64,000 bases of DNA from Homarus americanus (taxonomy: Eukaryota > Arthropoda > Malacostraca > Decapoda > Nephropidae): the NCBI RefSeq assembly GCF_018991925.1, contig NW_024738608.1, positions 2,632,443-2,696,442 on the forward strand, given 5' to 3'. Shown piece by piece: positions 11,657 through 21,405 of the stretch; within the stretch, counting starts at the first letter, position 1, and every line of letters begins with the position of its first letter. The notes under the pieces were generated by a model that worked only from the letters and a program-made list of their open reading frames with translations, was not told the origin of the DNA and searched no databases. The translations under genes and the position numbers were made by a program.

Positions 11657-11905
11657 CCCGAGGATCCTGTAGAATGGAAACGGCAGTTTTTAGGTAAAAC
11701 TGGACACGATCCTGTAAGGGGGAAAGACCAAGTTCGGTATATAGAGAAGTAGAGCGTGTCCACTGAGGAGCTCGTATCATCCTTGGGGCTCCTCAGTGGA
11801 CACGCTCTACTTCTCTATATACCGAACTTGGTCTTTCCCTCTTACAGGATTGAGTCCAGGAGTTTTACCTAAAAACTGGCGTTTCCATTCTACGGGATCC
11901 TCGGG
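11657..11905. repeat. Near-perfect hairpin: 115-118 bp inverted arms, 16-nt loop
   Basis: The left arm 11657-11771 and right arm 11788-11905 are reverse complements with only a few mismatches and about 3 nt of indel. The right arm continues collinearly into the LINE ORF2 sequence, so the left arm is an inverted duplicate of the element's own 5'-most retained segment. The loop is TCGTATCATCCTTGGG. Confidence 0.9.
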
Positions 11906-12180
11906 GCAACTATGTCCAAGCCAACTTGACTCCTGCTGTCCGAGGCCGACCTCCATCTAGAAGACAGTGGCGAGGGTCACTCATCTGAGCCCTTCAGGAA
12001 CATGACCTCCTGCCTGATATAGTTGTCACCCCTGCTGTTGGTTCGTCTCCTTCTCCCTGGCTGGATTTTCAACCTGAAGTGATTGCCCTCGGTGGACCGC
12101 TTTCGAAATTCCAGGTGAACCCTGTTATTCTCTGCAAATGCCACCTCTCCAGGATCGCCCACTGATCCCCAGGTAGGGTT

Positions 12181-13044
12181 GTCCTCTACACTGATGGTCT
12201 GTTGATCCCACTACAGGTAGGGCCAGGGCTGGTGTCTACATCTCCCTTCCTGATGCCCCTGAGCCTATCAAACTGTCTCTCAGAGTTTCTGACGGGGCAT
12301 CCTCCACTCAGGCTGAACTAATAGCCCTCCTTGCTGCCCTTCTCACTGAGGAAGAAGCAGATGGTTTCTGCCCCTTGCTTGCCTGCTGCGATTCCAGGTC
12401 TGCTCTAGACGGGATCGCATTTGGATCGGGAAAATAAGGACCTCGTCCAACGAATACGAGGGTTAACATCCACACTTCAGGACGCAGGCCGTCCTGTGAC
12501 ATTCCTATGGATACCCAGTCATGTCGGTATCTTGGAGAATGAGGCAGCAGATGGCCTTGCCAAGACTGGCTGCAACAAGGCCACACCTGACTATGTTGTT
12601 CCTCAAACACTTTTACAGCTTAGAACCCAAATTCGCCGCAAACAGAGAGAAGCTCGGGAAGCAGCCATCCCCCTGGACTCCCCGCCCACCTGGTACGATG
12701 TCCTCCGGAAACTTCCTGACCTCTCGTACGTCTGTGGGAAAGGGTCGCGGAAAGGGGACGTGATTGCTGCCCGTATCATCATTGGGTATGACTTTGCTTG
12801 GGAGATTGGTATCCCCGCATCCCCTGAGCAACGCTCTTGTGCATTATGCAGAAGACCCGACAGCCGCACCCTTATCCACTACCTCTTAAGATGTCCCCAC
12901 ACACAACGCTTCTGTGACGCCTGCTGGACCACCACTCCACAACCCCTTGACGGAGACACGATGATCCTCCCCATACTGGCCAGATATTTTGTAAATAACA
13001 TTGATTATGTGTTAAAGGAATATCCTTCCTTCCTTAGGCTTTAG
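12181..13044 (+). pseudogene. LINE RNase H domain and C-terminal zinc knuckle
   Basis: The catalytic landmarks of RNase HI run in order: Asp in VLYTDG (12181-12198), Glu in STQAELIALLAALL (near 12310), Asp in CCDSRSALDGI (near 12400) and Asp in PSHVGILENEAADGLAK (near 12515-12565). A Cys-rich tail CALCRRPDSRTLIHYLLRC (near 12838-12895) follows. Two single-base frameshifts, after YTDG and near 12415, break the frame. An open stretch from 12421 to 13044 survives. RNase H downstream of RT is characteristic of the I group of non-LTR retrotransposons and absent from most CR1/L2 and Jockey elements, so this is a different lineage from its host LINE. Confidence 0.8.
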
Positions 13045-13187
13045 TAAGCCCCTTTATAATATTTATACTGTATATACTTGTCACACTTGCCAGATGCTTC
13101 TCGTGTCATTGTACAGGGGTACCTAGACAGCACTAGGATCCCGCTTCCTCTATCAAGGAATAAACAATTGAAATTGAAATTGAACTG

Positions 13188-13508
13188 CATCTTATCATGT
13201 GTTATCTTACTCTCAGTTCCCTCGGCCTGGCTCTCAGGGATTCCAAAAACCATTACATTGTTCCTGCGCTGGAAATGTTCCCGTTGTTCCTCCTCTCCCC
13301 TAACAGTAGGTCTGCTAATTGCCATTTCTTCGACACACTTCTTCAGAGTCCCTAGCTGTTGTAGAACCTGTTCTGATCCTGCATTATTCTCCACCCTTTT
13401 AAGGCCTGAGCATAACTCCCTTTGCTACCACCTCTATTCTATTGGCTACTTCCTCAGTCTTAGCAAGGATCTCTTTCCCAACAGTATAAGGGATATTTAC
13501 CTTCATTG
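13188..13508 (-). pseudogene. LINE ORF1 N-terminal half
   Basis: Starting at an ATG at 13508 (MKVNIPYTVGKEILAKTEEV) the frame hits a stop near 13400. After a shift it continues with ENNAGSEQVLQQLGTLKKC, EHFQRRNNVMVFGIPESQAE and KITHDKMQ, ending exactly at the nested insertion. The leading helix looks coiled-coil-forming, and RRNN..VFGIPES is the start of the RRM seen in LINE ORF1 proteins. It is joined in logic to the half at 11261-11651. Confidence 0.6.
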
Positions 13509-13755
13509 AGGACGATGGTGGATGATTATAAGGATGATGTGGAGGGAGAGGTGGTTGTTATAAGAAAGAGGCAGACATAGGCCCACTCTCTTTTGCAATT
13601 ATCCATGTGCTTCCAGCAACACTAGCCCTCTATCGTGGCCTCACTTTCCTTAATTGTACGAATCGAGGATTCATTTACCCCCCATGGGGAGTACCTCTTC
13701 GCTTTCTTCTCACCTTTATCACTCACACTTTATGCACGCTTAGGGGCCATAATTA

Positions 13756-14134
13756 CATGTAGTCCCCGACTTTCGACTGCTTGGACTTACGACCGCCGCA
13801 GTTGTGACCATTTTTTTTTTTTTTTTTTTTCTTCAAAATGACGCACGCATTTTCTATACCGAAACGTTTCCAGTTAATGTAGTCTCCATGTATAATTAGA
13901 AAATTATGGGGGCCCCATGTCCATTCAGCTGACTACAGTCAAGGTAAGTGCTCAGTCACACTGTATCCATTCCTCATTATTTGTTACTTTTACTGTACTG
14001 TATGTCATTGTAGATTTTTTATTAAAAAAAAAATTGAATTTTTTTTTTTTTTTTTTCTATGTCGGACTTACAACCATTCGGACTTACGACCTGGATTTGG
14101 GTCCCTAACCCTGTCGTAAGTCGGGGAGCACCTG
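13756..14134. mobile_element. TA-flanked MITE, family 'CGACTTACGAC', copy 1
   Basis: The ends are CATGTAGTCCCCGAC and (reverse complement) CAGGTGCTCCCCGACTTACG, flanked by TA on each side. GGACTTACGACC words repeat inside both ends. A poly(T) run is internal. A better-preserved 386-bp copy lies at 37300-37685 in the same orientation, and the two share their interiors closely. Confidence 0.75.
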
Positions 14135-14881
14135 TAATGGCAAAATCAATGTTTTTCATCTAGAAAATGCGTAAAAAATATCCAGTGTATGGAGCAATAA
14201 AATTTGTCTGCATGGTAAGAGATTTCAACACTGAGAGAGTGTGGTGGGAGGCTGGACGTCGCACAGATTAATACATTGGAACATGGAGGGAAATGATGGC
14301 GTGTTAATTTGTGGATGCTCGAAATTCTTTGCTGTGGTTTGTGAAATGCTATATAGAGTAAAAACCGTGGAAACCCAAAAGCAGAAGGAAAATCTGCAGT
14401 TAACTAGGGACTAATGTACAGTACATTCTTTCAATAAATACCAGTCATGATGATAATAATAATGGTGTTTGTCTTTGTTTTCTCATTTTTACTACTATAC
14501 ATAAATTTGGAGTGAATTTCATTAATCACATTAACATTTCTGAGCATCGTTACAGTTTAATAGGTCCTGGGTTGGGTGGATTTGTGTGAATACATGTGCA
14601 TACTTTTAGAAAATACTTTACTGAAATAGTTATTGCTCATGTTTTTATGAAGCAGAGCAAATTCAATTACATTTCATATTAACTGCCCCATGTTTCTCCC
14701 CTGCTTTGGGTGGCTGAAAGCACGAGCAGTGTAGGCTCTCATGTGCTGCCATTCAATCATTGTAACTGTTAATTTTTGTAAGAAATATGTCCTGCTGTGA
14801 TGATTCCGTCCCACAACACAACCATCAATTCATAAAAATACTTTGGGGGTTGATCTATTTTTTCGTGTTCTCTTCTTTCAG
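14135..14881. other. Intron sequence, nothing recognised
   Basis: This is unique-looking AT-rich intron 1 sequence leading up to the DNPH1 exon 2 acceptor, whose polypyrimidine tract TTTCGTGTTCTCTTCTTTCA ends at 14880. I see no coding, RNA or TIR signal. Confidence 0.4.
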
Positions 14882-14944
14882 ATGGAGCTAAGACTGACAA
14901 GGAGATTCATGACCGTGATGTTAAGCTTCTTGAGGAGTGCCATG
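14882..14944 (+). CDS. DNPH1: DNPH1 coding exon 2 (catalytic Asp)
   Basis: This 63-bp exon completes codon 54 as Asp and encodes DGAKTDKEIHDRDVKLLEEC then His74 and one further base. The block IHDRDVKLLEE matches human IHEQDLEWLQQ with no gap, placing Asp66 at the catalytic Asp80 of the human enzyme. It is bounded by TTCTTTCAG and the donor GTAAAT at 14945. It would be missed by ORF scanning because it is so short. Confidence 0.88.
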
Positions 14945-15023
14945 GTAAATATCACTTTATTATTACTTCTGTTGGCTGTAGCAGTAATGCTCAGTAGATC
15001 TCCCCATTGGTTATATTACTGTA

Positions 15024-15575
15024 CAGTAATAACTGTGTTAGCCGGAATCCCTCAAACCCGAAACTCTCCGATAGCTGGGATTGAAATTTTCTCGGAAAAT
15101 CATTCCCAAAGCCAGAATTTTCTGAAAAATTTCGGCTTTGGGAAAATTTTTCCGAGGGGTACATTTTACGGAAAATTCTGAGAAAATTTTCCCAGTACTG
15201 TACCCGGAAAATTTCAGGGATAGGGGATATTTCAGTGACCCGGAAAATTCAGAGCAATGCATGTGGTGGAGGGTGCGGGAGGGAGTTTTGAGAATTGCAA
15301 TTAAATGCCAGGTAGCGACGTGTCCTAATATTACATATTAAGTAATTATTAGATATTTTAATTGCCTGTATGTTGGCCTGGCGAGTTATTACTAGGCAAT
15401 AACATACCTAGGTATAAAGCTAGATGTCGCATTCTGGACTATATCACAAAAACTGTTTTTTAGAAAAAAAAACATTTTTTTTTCCCGGCTTTGAGAGAGT
15501 CGTCTCGTTACCCGGAAATCTCTCATTCCCGGAAGTACTCTGCACCAATTGTTCCGGCTAATGGAGATATCACTG
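15024..15575. mobile_element. TA-flanked MITE, family 'TTAGCCGGAA'
   Basis: The left end CAGTAATAACTGTGTTAGCC and the reverse-complemented right end CAGTGATATCTCCATTAGCC are both followed by GGAA, and TA borders lie at 15022-15023 and 15576-15577. The interior (15075-15260) has repeated TTTTCCGxGAAAATTT-like palindromic words that could form local hairpins. No coding sequence is seen. Confidence 0.75.
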
Positions 15576-15797
15576 TATTTAAGTTTCTATTTAAAGTATA
15601 GTACTTATTCATAAGTATGAATGTCTTAATTGTGCCTGCCTGGCACTGGAATAACAGGATGGCTAGAATTAAGAGCAGCACACACTACTATTATTTGCTA
15701 TTACTCTGCATACATTCTCTCTAAATACTGTACAGTAGTAGTTGTGTTTAGCTGTTAGCTGTGTTGTTACACAATCCAGCAACTTAAAATAGTCTTA

Positions 15798-16970
15798 ATG
15801 AAGAACACTAATATGACACAATGTGTTATTTACTTAGACTCTAGCAAAGCATTTGACAGAGTACCGCATCAGAGGCTTCTGAGAAAAATTAAGGCTCATG
15901 GTATCGAGGGGAAAGTTTTAAATTGGATAAAATCATGGCTCACCGATAGAACGCAGAGGGTCAGCGTAGGTGGTGTTAAATCTGAGTGGGGTCGTGTAAC
16001 CAGTGGGGTTCCCCACGGGTCAGTACTAGGCCCACTCTCGTTCATAATCTACATAAACGATCTAGATACTGGGATCAGCAGTGACATAAGCAAGTTTGCG
16101 GATGACATCAAAATAGGGCGGCAGATTAATTCAGGGCAGGATGCAAATGCATTACAGGAGGATCTAAATAAACTGCAGGGGTGGTCTGAAAAATGGCAAA
16201 TGAAATTCAGCATCAGCAAGTGCAGCGTACTTAATATTGGAAGAACAAATACTGTCAATGTATACAGCCTTAACAACATCAACCTAGAGAAGTCGACTTG
16301 TGAAAGAGACCTAGGGGTACTTGTAAGCCCGGACCTACGGCCTAAAAAGCAGTGCGTTAATGTTCGAAATAAGGCAAACAGAGTATTGGGTTTTATATCT
16401 AGAAGTGTAAGTAATAAGAGTGCAGAGGTGTTATTGCAACTATATCTTGCGCTAGTCAGGCCGCACCTCGATTATGCGGTTCAGTTCTGGTGCCTTTATT
16501 ATAGAATGGATATCAATTCACTAGAGTCGGTGCAGCGAAGAATGACGAAAATGATTCCGGGACTTAGAAACCTTCCATATCAGGATAGGTTAAAGAAACC
16601 AAACTTGCATTCCCTAGAAAGACGAAGAGTGCGGGGAGATATGATAGAAGTACTGTATTTAAGTGGGTGAAAGGAATCAATAAAGGTGTTATAGATAAAG
16701 TTCTTATAACATCCGAGCAGGATAGGACTCGGAACAACGGATTTAAGTTGGATAAGTTTCGGTTTAGGAGGGAGATAGAAAGGAACTGGTTTACAAATAG
16801 GGTGGTGGACGAGTGGAACAAGCTTAGCAACTTTGTAGTAAGTGCTGGAATGCTGGAAAGTTTCAAAAGGAGGCTGGATAGATTCATGGATGATAGAGAG
16901 TGGTAGTAACTCGACAGGAGCTGCCATGCACAGGCCAACCGGCCTATTGTAGACTCCTTATGTTCTTATG
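15798..16970 (+). mobile_element. LINE fragment: reverse transcriptase to 3' end
   Basis: A 290-codon frame (15798-16670) carries RT landmarks VIYLDSSKAFDRVPHQRLL, SGVPHGSVLGPLSFIIYIND and KFADDIKIG (the YxDD-type box), then LGVLVSPDLRPKKQC and a thumb region with MTKMIPGLRNLPYQDRLKK. After one frameshift at about 16665 the protein continues to FTNRVVDEWNKLS and SFKRRLDRFMDD (stop 16906). The noncoding tail AGGCCAACCGGCCTATTG ends in TTATGTTCTTATGT at about 16970. The 5' half (ORF1, endonuclease) is missing. Codons for the catalytic Asp residues are intact, but the truncation makes it inactive. Confidence 0.85.
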
Positions 16971-17274
16971 TATGTACTATGTAATCATTCCAAGAGTAGA
17001 ATGAGGTTCTTAATGCAGTTCAGACAAACTTAACCTTCTTTATGGTTATGCCCGTGATGTCACAGGCTACTGATGTCCCCATTTCCACATTATGCCTGTA
17101 AATAAACAGAATGATTCTGCAGAATGCAAGAGAATACAATATCTGTAGTCATATTTAAGCCTCTGACATTTTTTCAAACTGCAGGCAGAGTACTGGAAAC
17201 GTCAGTGACCCTATTTTTGTAGCGATGTCAAGGTTATGGTCACTCCAGACTCTGACTATTCGCTAGATTTTATT

Positions 17275-17810
17275 TAGGCTTCTTAATTGTAGTGGTTCAG
17301 ACCCTGATGAACCTACACATAGTGGGAGTGATGAGGTGTCTCATCCTGATGATCCAAAGTATGAGGAAAGCTCTAGTGAGGAGGATGAAGACATAATTAG
17401 AGCGAGTGAAACTTTACGTGGCAGAAGACATATGTCATGGTTCACACGCAACCACCCCTGCTGGCTCTCAATTTTTCTCATGCTGATAGGACTGTAACAC
17501 CACATGGAAGGAGGTGCAAAAGTGAGGACAGGGAAGCTGAAGGTGGGAGAGGGAGGCCACAGTCACCCGCCACCCATGTGAGGCCTCCCTATGCCTACCT
17601 ACAGCCACTTCCTCAGTCTCTTCCGCCCACCCAAGGAAAGAAATATGCCTAGAAAGAATGTCATGTTTGTGTATACAGTCAGTTACAGGAAAAAAAGTGC
17701 CCTGATACTCGACATCAGTGTAGGGGTTGTGGCGTTGCCTTGTGCTAAGACCCATTGCTTTGCCAAAAACTGTGCCACCAGTTGCAGAAGTCTTAAAATG
17801 CACTGAACAT
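17275..17810 (+). pseudogene. Internally deleted piggyBac transposase remnant
   Basis: The first part encodes an acidic, Ser/Asp/Glu-rich segment (NCSGSDPDEPTHSGSDEVS, then KYEESSSEEDEDI), typical of piggyBac transposase N-termini. About 150 bp later the frame shifts to sequence with ECHVC (from 17646) and HQCRGCGVALC (near 17720), which fits the C-terminal cysteine-rich zinc domain of piggyBac/PGBD proteins. The whole catalytic core between them is missing. A possible left boundary TTAACCTTCTTTATGG sits near 17031. I could not fix the right end. Confidence 0.55.
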
Positions 17811-18127
17811 GTTGTACATACAGGTGTAAATATTCATAAAGGTGTATAATTACTTATATTATAAGGAAAGCTAATTTAGTAAACCTTCGATAACTCGGAT
17901 TACTGTATATGGGGCTATAACCATCCCGAGTTATTGGGGCACTTTCCCCCCCGGTCTTTTGCCTCCTTCTTCTCTTTCAAGTTTGTATAATAACCCCTTG
18001 CCTCCCACCCTAGTATCTCTGAGGGTTGAATTGCACTTTGCGCAAATACTGTATTAGTGAAAATCAGGAAAATAAGTAGAGCGACTAGGGGTGGCACACT
18101 AGAAGGTAAATTAGGCAAATAAATTAT

Positions 18128-18765
18128 TGGGTCTTATAAGAAGGTCGTTTAGATATATAGACAGTCCGTCCCTCGTAACGATCTTCAAGAGTGAAGTGCT
18201 TCCCCATCTGGAGTACTGTCACCCCGTCTGGTTGCCGAAATATACTAGGGACTGTCAGTTGGTTTAAAATGTTCAAAGGAGGGCCACCAGACTGGTACCT
18301 GCAGTTCGGCACCTCAACTACTGTACAGTGAGAGATTGGAGCGCCTGAACTTGCCTAGCTTGTACTACAGACGAGCAAGGGGCGACCTAATTGAGGTGTA
18401 GAAGCATCTCAAGGGGCACTACTTAGTTGAGTGTCCTTACTTGGAGCTGGCGGACGCTTGCCCTATAAGGGGTCACAGCTCAAGATTGAAGAAGCCACAG
18501 ATCCAGAAAACTGTGAGGGCAAACTTTTTCGGAGTGAGAGTTGTGAACTCTTGGAACAATCTACGTACCAGAAAGTGTTGACGGCACCGAGTGTGAGTTC
18601 TTTCAAGACCAGACTTGACCAACACTGGCGCAGGTTCAGGTACATTCAGGAGCTGGTGCCTGCCCAGTACTTGCCAACAGTGTGTAACAGAGACGTGACC
18701 GATTGCCCAAGCGGCTAACGAGCCAATCAGTAGTGAAGAGGATAAAAGAAAGAAAAAGGAAACAA
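18128..18765 (+). mobile_element. 5'-truncated copy of the CR1/L2-like LINE family
   Basis: Sequence from TCTTATAAGAAGGTCGTTTA through GAGTGAAGTGCTTCCCCATC to AGCGGCTAACGAGCCAATCA is homologous to the reverse complement of 8215-8820. It includes the ORF2 C-terminus (SSFKTRLDQHW) and the 3' tail GAGGATAAAAGAAAGAAAAA. Several indels break the frame. Because the two copies are independent insertions, they jointly define the family's 3' terminus. Confidence 0.8.
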
Positions 18766-20749
18766 TGCCGAGTAATTTTGGGGTGAAAAATATGAAGAAA
18801 TATGTTTTGTGTTTTTTCTTGGCTAGGACAGTCTGATCTTGGGCTTTTGTTTAGTGACAGTTCGCTTGGATCCTATAAATAAATTGGGAAGTGGCTCCGT
18901 ACTACAGAACCAAACAATGGGAATCTTAAAATGAGTTGGGTCGTGTCTACATCAGACTTGTACTCTGTATAGCAACTAATACTGGTACATACTGTACTAG
19001 GTATTATAGTGCATGGGAGTTTGTCATACAGAAAAAATTCCAATGTTAATTAAAGAGTAATAAGGGTGACTGGGAATTTATTGTAACTACATTATTAATT
19101 GACTTGATAATTTCATTTCCATCATTGATCATTTTCATCATCAGTAACAGTGATGGTTGGTGGGCTCGGTGTCTCATTTTTTTCACCATAGTTATTGGGG
19201 CTTGGTGCACCTCCCTTCTCCAATCCCTGGTTTAGTAGTTTAAGGTTGATATTCAGTAACCAAAAACAAGAGAGCAGAAAACAACTCTTAGTTTTGACCA
19301 CCAAGCATTATACAGGCATATTTAGCAGGAAAAAGCATTGAAATTTGAAAAAAAAAAGAACATTATAATCCAAACAAGTTCATTCTATTGTACATGGTTT
19401 ATACTTGGTCCTGCAATACCCACATTTATTGAGTCCAGAAATATGGTGGATACCAGGGATGGAATGAAAATCTTAAATAGAAAGATGAATATTTTTAGAT
19501 TTAGTACAAGAGCACAAAATAGAAAACTTAAATATTCATACCTCACAACAATTCAAAATGCACTTCACATAGAACTGTTGCATTATGAACATCTGTTACA
19601 CATGTTTATATTGAAGCACTGTACAGTACTACACTGCCATTCATTGAAATGGCTGATGCAGCTAAAAAGTGTGAGTGAGGAAGTGGAAAGGAATAAACAT
19701 GAGGTGAAATACTAGTGCATACAGTACAGTATAACCCCCTTTAATGTAAGAGTTATCCTTGCCCAATATACAGAACTTCAAATATGTTAAGTAAAACTAT
19801 TTTAAACTGTATAGTGTATGCCAATCTATGAATCTCATGTACAGATATAGTTTTGAAATTTTTAGATCAGCTGATATAGGACCAGTGCAGGCTGTGCAGA
19901 TTAGCAGTGCCCGGCAACCTGGTCGTGGCCAGACTATAGGTAGGAAAAGTGATTTTTCATGTCCACGTGCCTGGTGGACAAGTTTATATTCTGAGAGGAA
20001 AATACCCAGATGGGAATATGTCCGATGTTATGTGAACCAACCTCCCCATACAGTACATGTTTAACCAGTGAGGTCCATCAACCAGCAAGGTGAGGGGGAG
20101 GGGGAAATTGTGTGTGTGTGCACTTGAGCTGATGCCATATCTATTCTCTAAATGACTTGACCTGAAAATCTGCACCCAATTGATTGTTGCATAAGCATAG
20201 TTGTGTTATAAATTGAAGTGAAAATATTAACATGAATAAGAAGCAAGGAAATTTGACTGGGTTCTTCAAACACCACTGGTTGGAGAATGGTGAGGGCAAA
20301 AGGTGTTTAGTTTGACACAAGTAATCTGTGAGCTGATACACATAATGTTTTAAAATGTTTATTTAACTTTTCCTGTAAAATGGGAGGGGGGGGGGGATAA
20401 ATTTCCTCCCAAATTCATTAGGGCAAGTAAAAATAAGTATCCAGGCAAGTAAATATTAAAAGTCATTTGCCTGGGACAAGTAAATGTTTTTCACATACTG
20501 TAATCTGCAGAGCCTGGATTGTGTGTACTGTATGTGTACTCATTTACATTTTTGCAGAAACTGGCATGCATTTTCATGAAACTTGACAATGGTTTTGGTC
20601 TTAAGATTTTTCTTCATGTCCATTTTAAAACTGTTTTGGAAAGTTTGTTATATTTAAATGATTATCTTATATGATACAATATGAAAATATTGCACAGTAT
20701 TTTATGTTATTCATAGTTAAGTTTTCTTAATGTGTCTTTTTCCCTTCAG
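18766..20749. other. Intron 2 sequence, no confident feature
   Basis: This is AT-rich sequence with a few short frames of no recognisable family. An exon-like stretch at about 19882-19938 (preceded by ATAGGACCAG, followed by GTAGGAAAAG) translates as VQAVQISSARQPGRGQTIG. DNPH1 is complete without it and nothing supports its use. The end of the region is the exon 3 acceptor (TTTTTCCCTTCAG ending at 20749). Confidence 0.35.
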
Positions 20750-20860
20750 CCATTGTTGCTGAAGTAACCCAACCATCACTGGGAGTTGGTTATGAAATAG
20801 GTCGTGGTGTGGCCATGGGCAAAAGGATTCTCTGCTTGTATCGACCTCAACCGAACAAAA
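20750..20860 (+). CDS. DNPH1: DNPH1 coding exon 3 (catalytic Glu nucleophile)
   Basis: This exon completes codon 75 as Ala and encodes AIVAEVTQPSLGVGYEIGRG followed by VAMGKRILCLYRPQPNK. AEVTQPSLGVGYE is the most conserved block of the family, and Glu90 is the covalent nucleophile (human Glu104). KRILCLYRPQ matches human KRILCLFRPQ. It lies between the acceptor CCCTTCAG and the donor GTATGT at 20861. It contributes 111 nt, leaving one base to start codon 112. Confidence 0.92.
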
Positions 20861-21093
20861 GTATGTACTGTACTGTATTGCTAAGTGTAGGTAATTTATT
20901 TTCTAGTTTTGAATATTATTTAAGGAATTGTAATACAGTACAGTATTGTATTACAACATTGCTCATTGAATTATACCCACACACTCATACCTTGAAATAC
21001 ATGACACACATATACGTAATGTATACATATTCTTATAGATAACACTCATTTGCATATATACACGATACACACACATAGATACATAGTTACACA

Positions 21094-21405
21094 CAGTAGA
21101 CCCTCGCCAACCTCAGATTTTCCATCCACAGATTCCATGTATCTAAAGTTTTCACTCTACCATTTCACCAACCATGGCATCAAGTTTTATGTATCCACGG
21201 ATTAGCGCAGTCTCTCTATCCCTCCGTACAACGTCCCATCTCCCGCTGCTTGCCACTATTCTCCACACTCTTTGTTGTGATTTGGTATCATGCAGACGTA
21301 CCATACTGCTCCGTATTCTTTCACTTATTTTTTCATGTTTTAAAATTTATTTTGCCTTTAACTATGGCTCCTAAGCCTTCGTGTGTGCTATTGATAAACA
21401 TAGTA
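21094..21405 (+). mobile_element. 5' end of a Tigger-like element, cut by another insertion
   Basis: The segment begins CAGTAGACCCTCGCCAACCT and continues with TCCATCCACAGATTCCATGT, a layout like Tigger/pogo 5' ends (CAGT..ACCCTC..). At 21363 an ATG opens the frame MAPKPSCVLL, which resembles a Tigger transposase start. The frame is interrupted almost at once by the TIR element that begins at 21406. I do not see the remainder of this element after 22891. Confidence 0.45.

Larger units (their letters stand above)
11657..13182 (+). mobile_element. I-clade-type LINE 3' fragment nested in another LINE
   Basis: This is 1526 bp of opposite orientation inside the ORF1 of the - strand LINE, bounded by a possible 5-bp duplication AACTG (11652-11656 and 13183-13187). 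It carries the end of ORF2 with an RNase H domain and a Cys/His knuckle, then an AATAAAC signal and an (ATTGAA)n tail (about 13160-13182). The 5' end is not a simple truncation: it begins with a fold-back duplication (11657-11905). Removing it restores the host LINE's ORF1 frame exactly (Lys-Met-Gln then Phe-Lys-Asn), which fixes both boundaries. Confidence 0.8.
8210..13510 (-). mobile_element. CR1/L2-like LINE, split by a nested insertion at 11657-13182
   Basis: Read on the - strand, the element runs from an ORF1 start near 13508 through ORF1, endonuclease and reverse transcriptase to a 3' end near 8210 (tail of AGTAAA-type words). It covers about 3.8 kb once the inserted 1.5-kb element is removed. 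Frameshifts and stops break both ORFs, so it is inactive. A 5'-truncated relative of the same family lies at 18128-18765 on the + strand. The clade is inferred from protein motifs; phylogeny would be needed to separate CR1, L2 and Jockey-group lineages. Confidence 0.8.

Noticed and set aside
13041..13394. A complete 117-aa protein on the - strand
   Set aside because: Its first half is the LINE ORF1 N-terminus, and its last part runs into the tail of the nested LINE, so it is a chimera of two elements.
19882..19938. Exon-like segment VQAVQISSARQPGRGQTIG with splice-like borders
   Set aside because: DNPH1 aligns without a gap across this intron, the acceptor is poor, and no family is recognisable.
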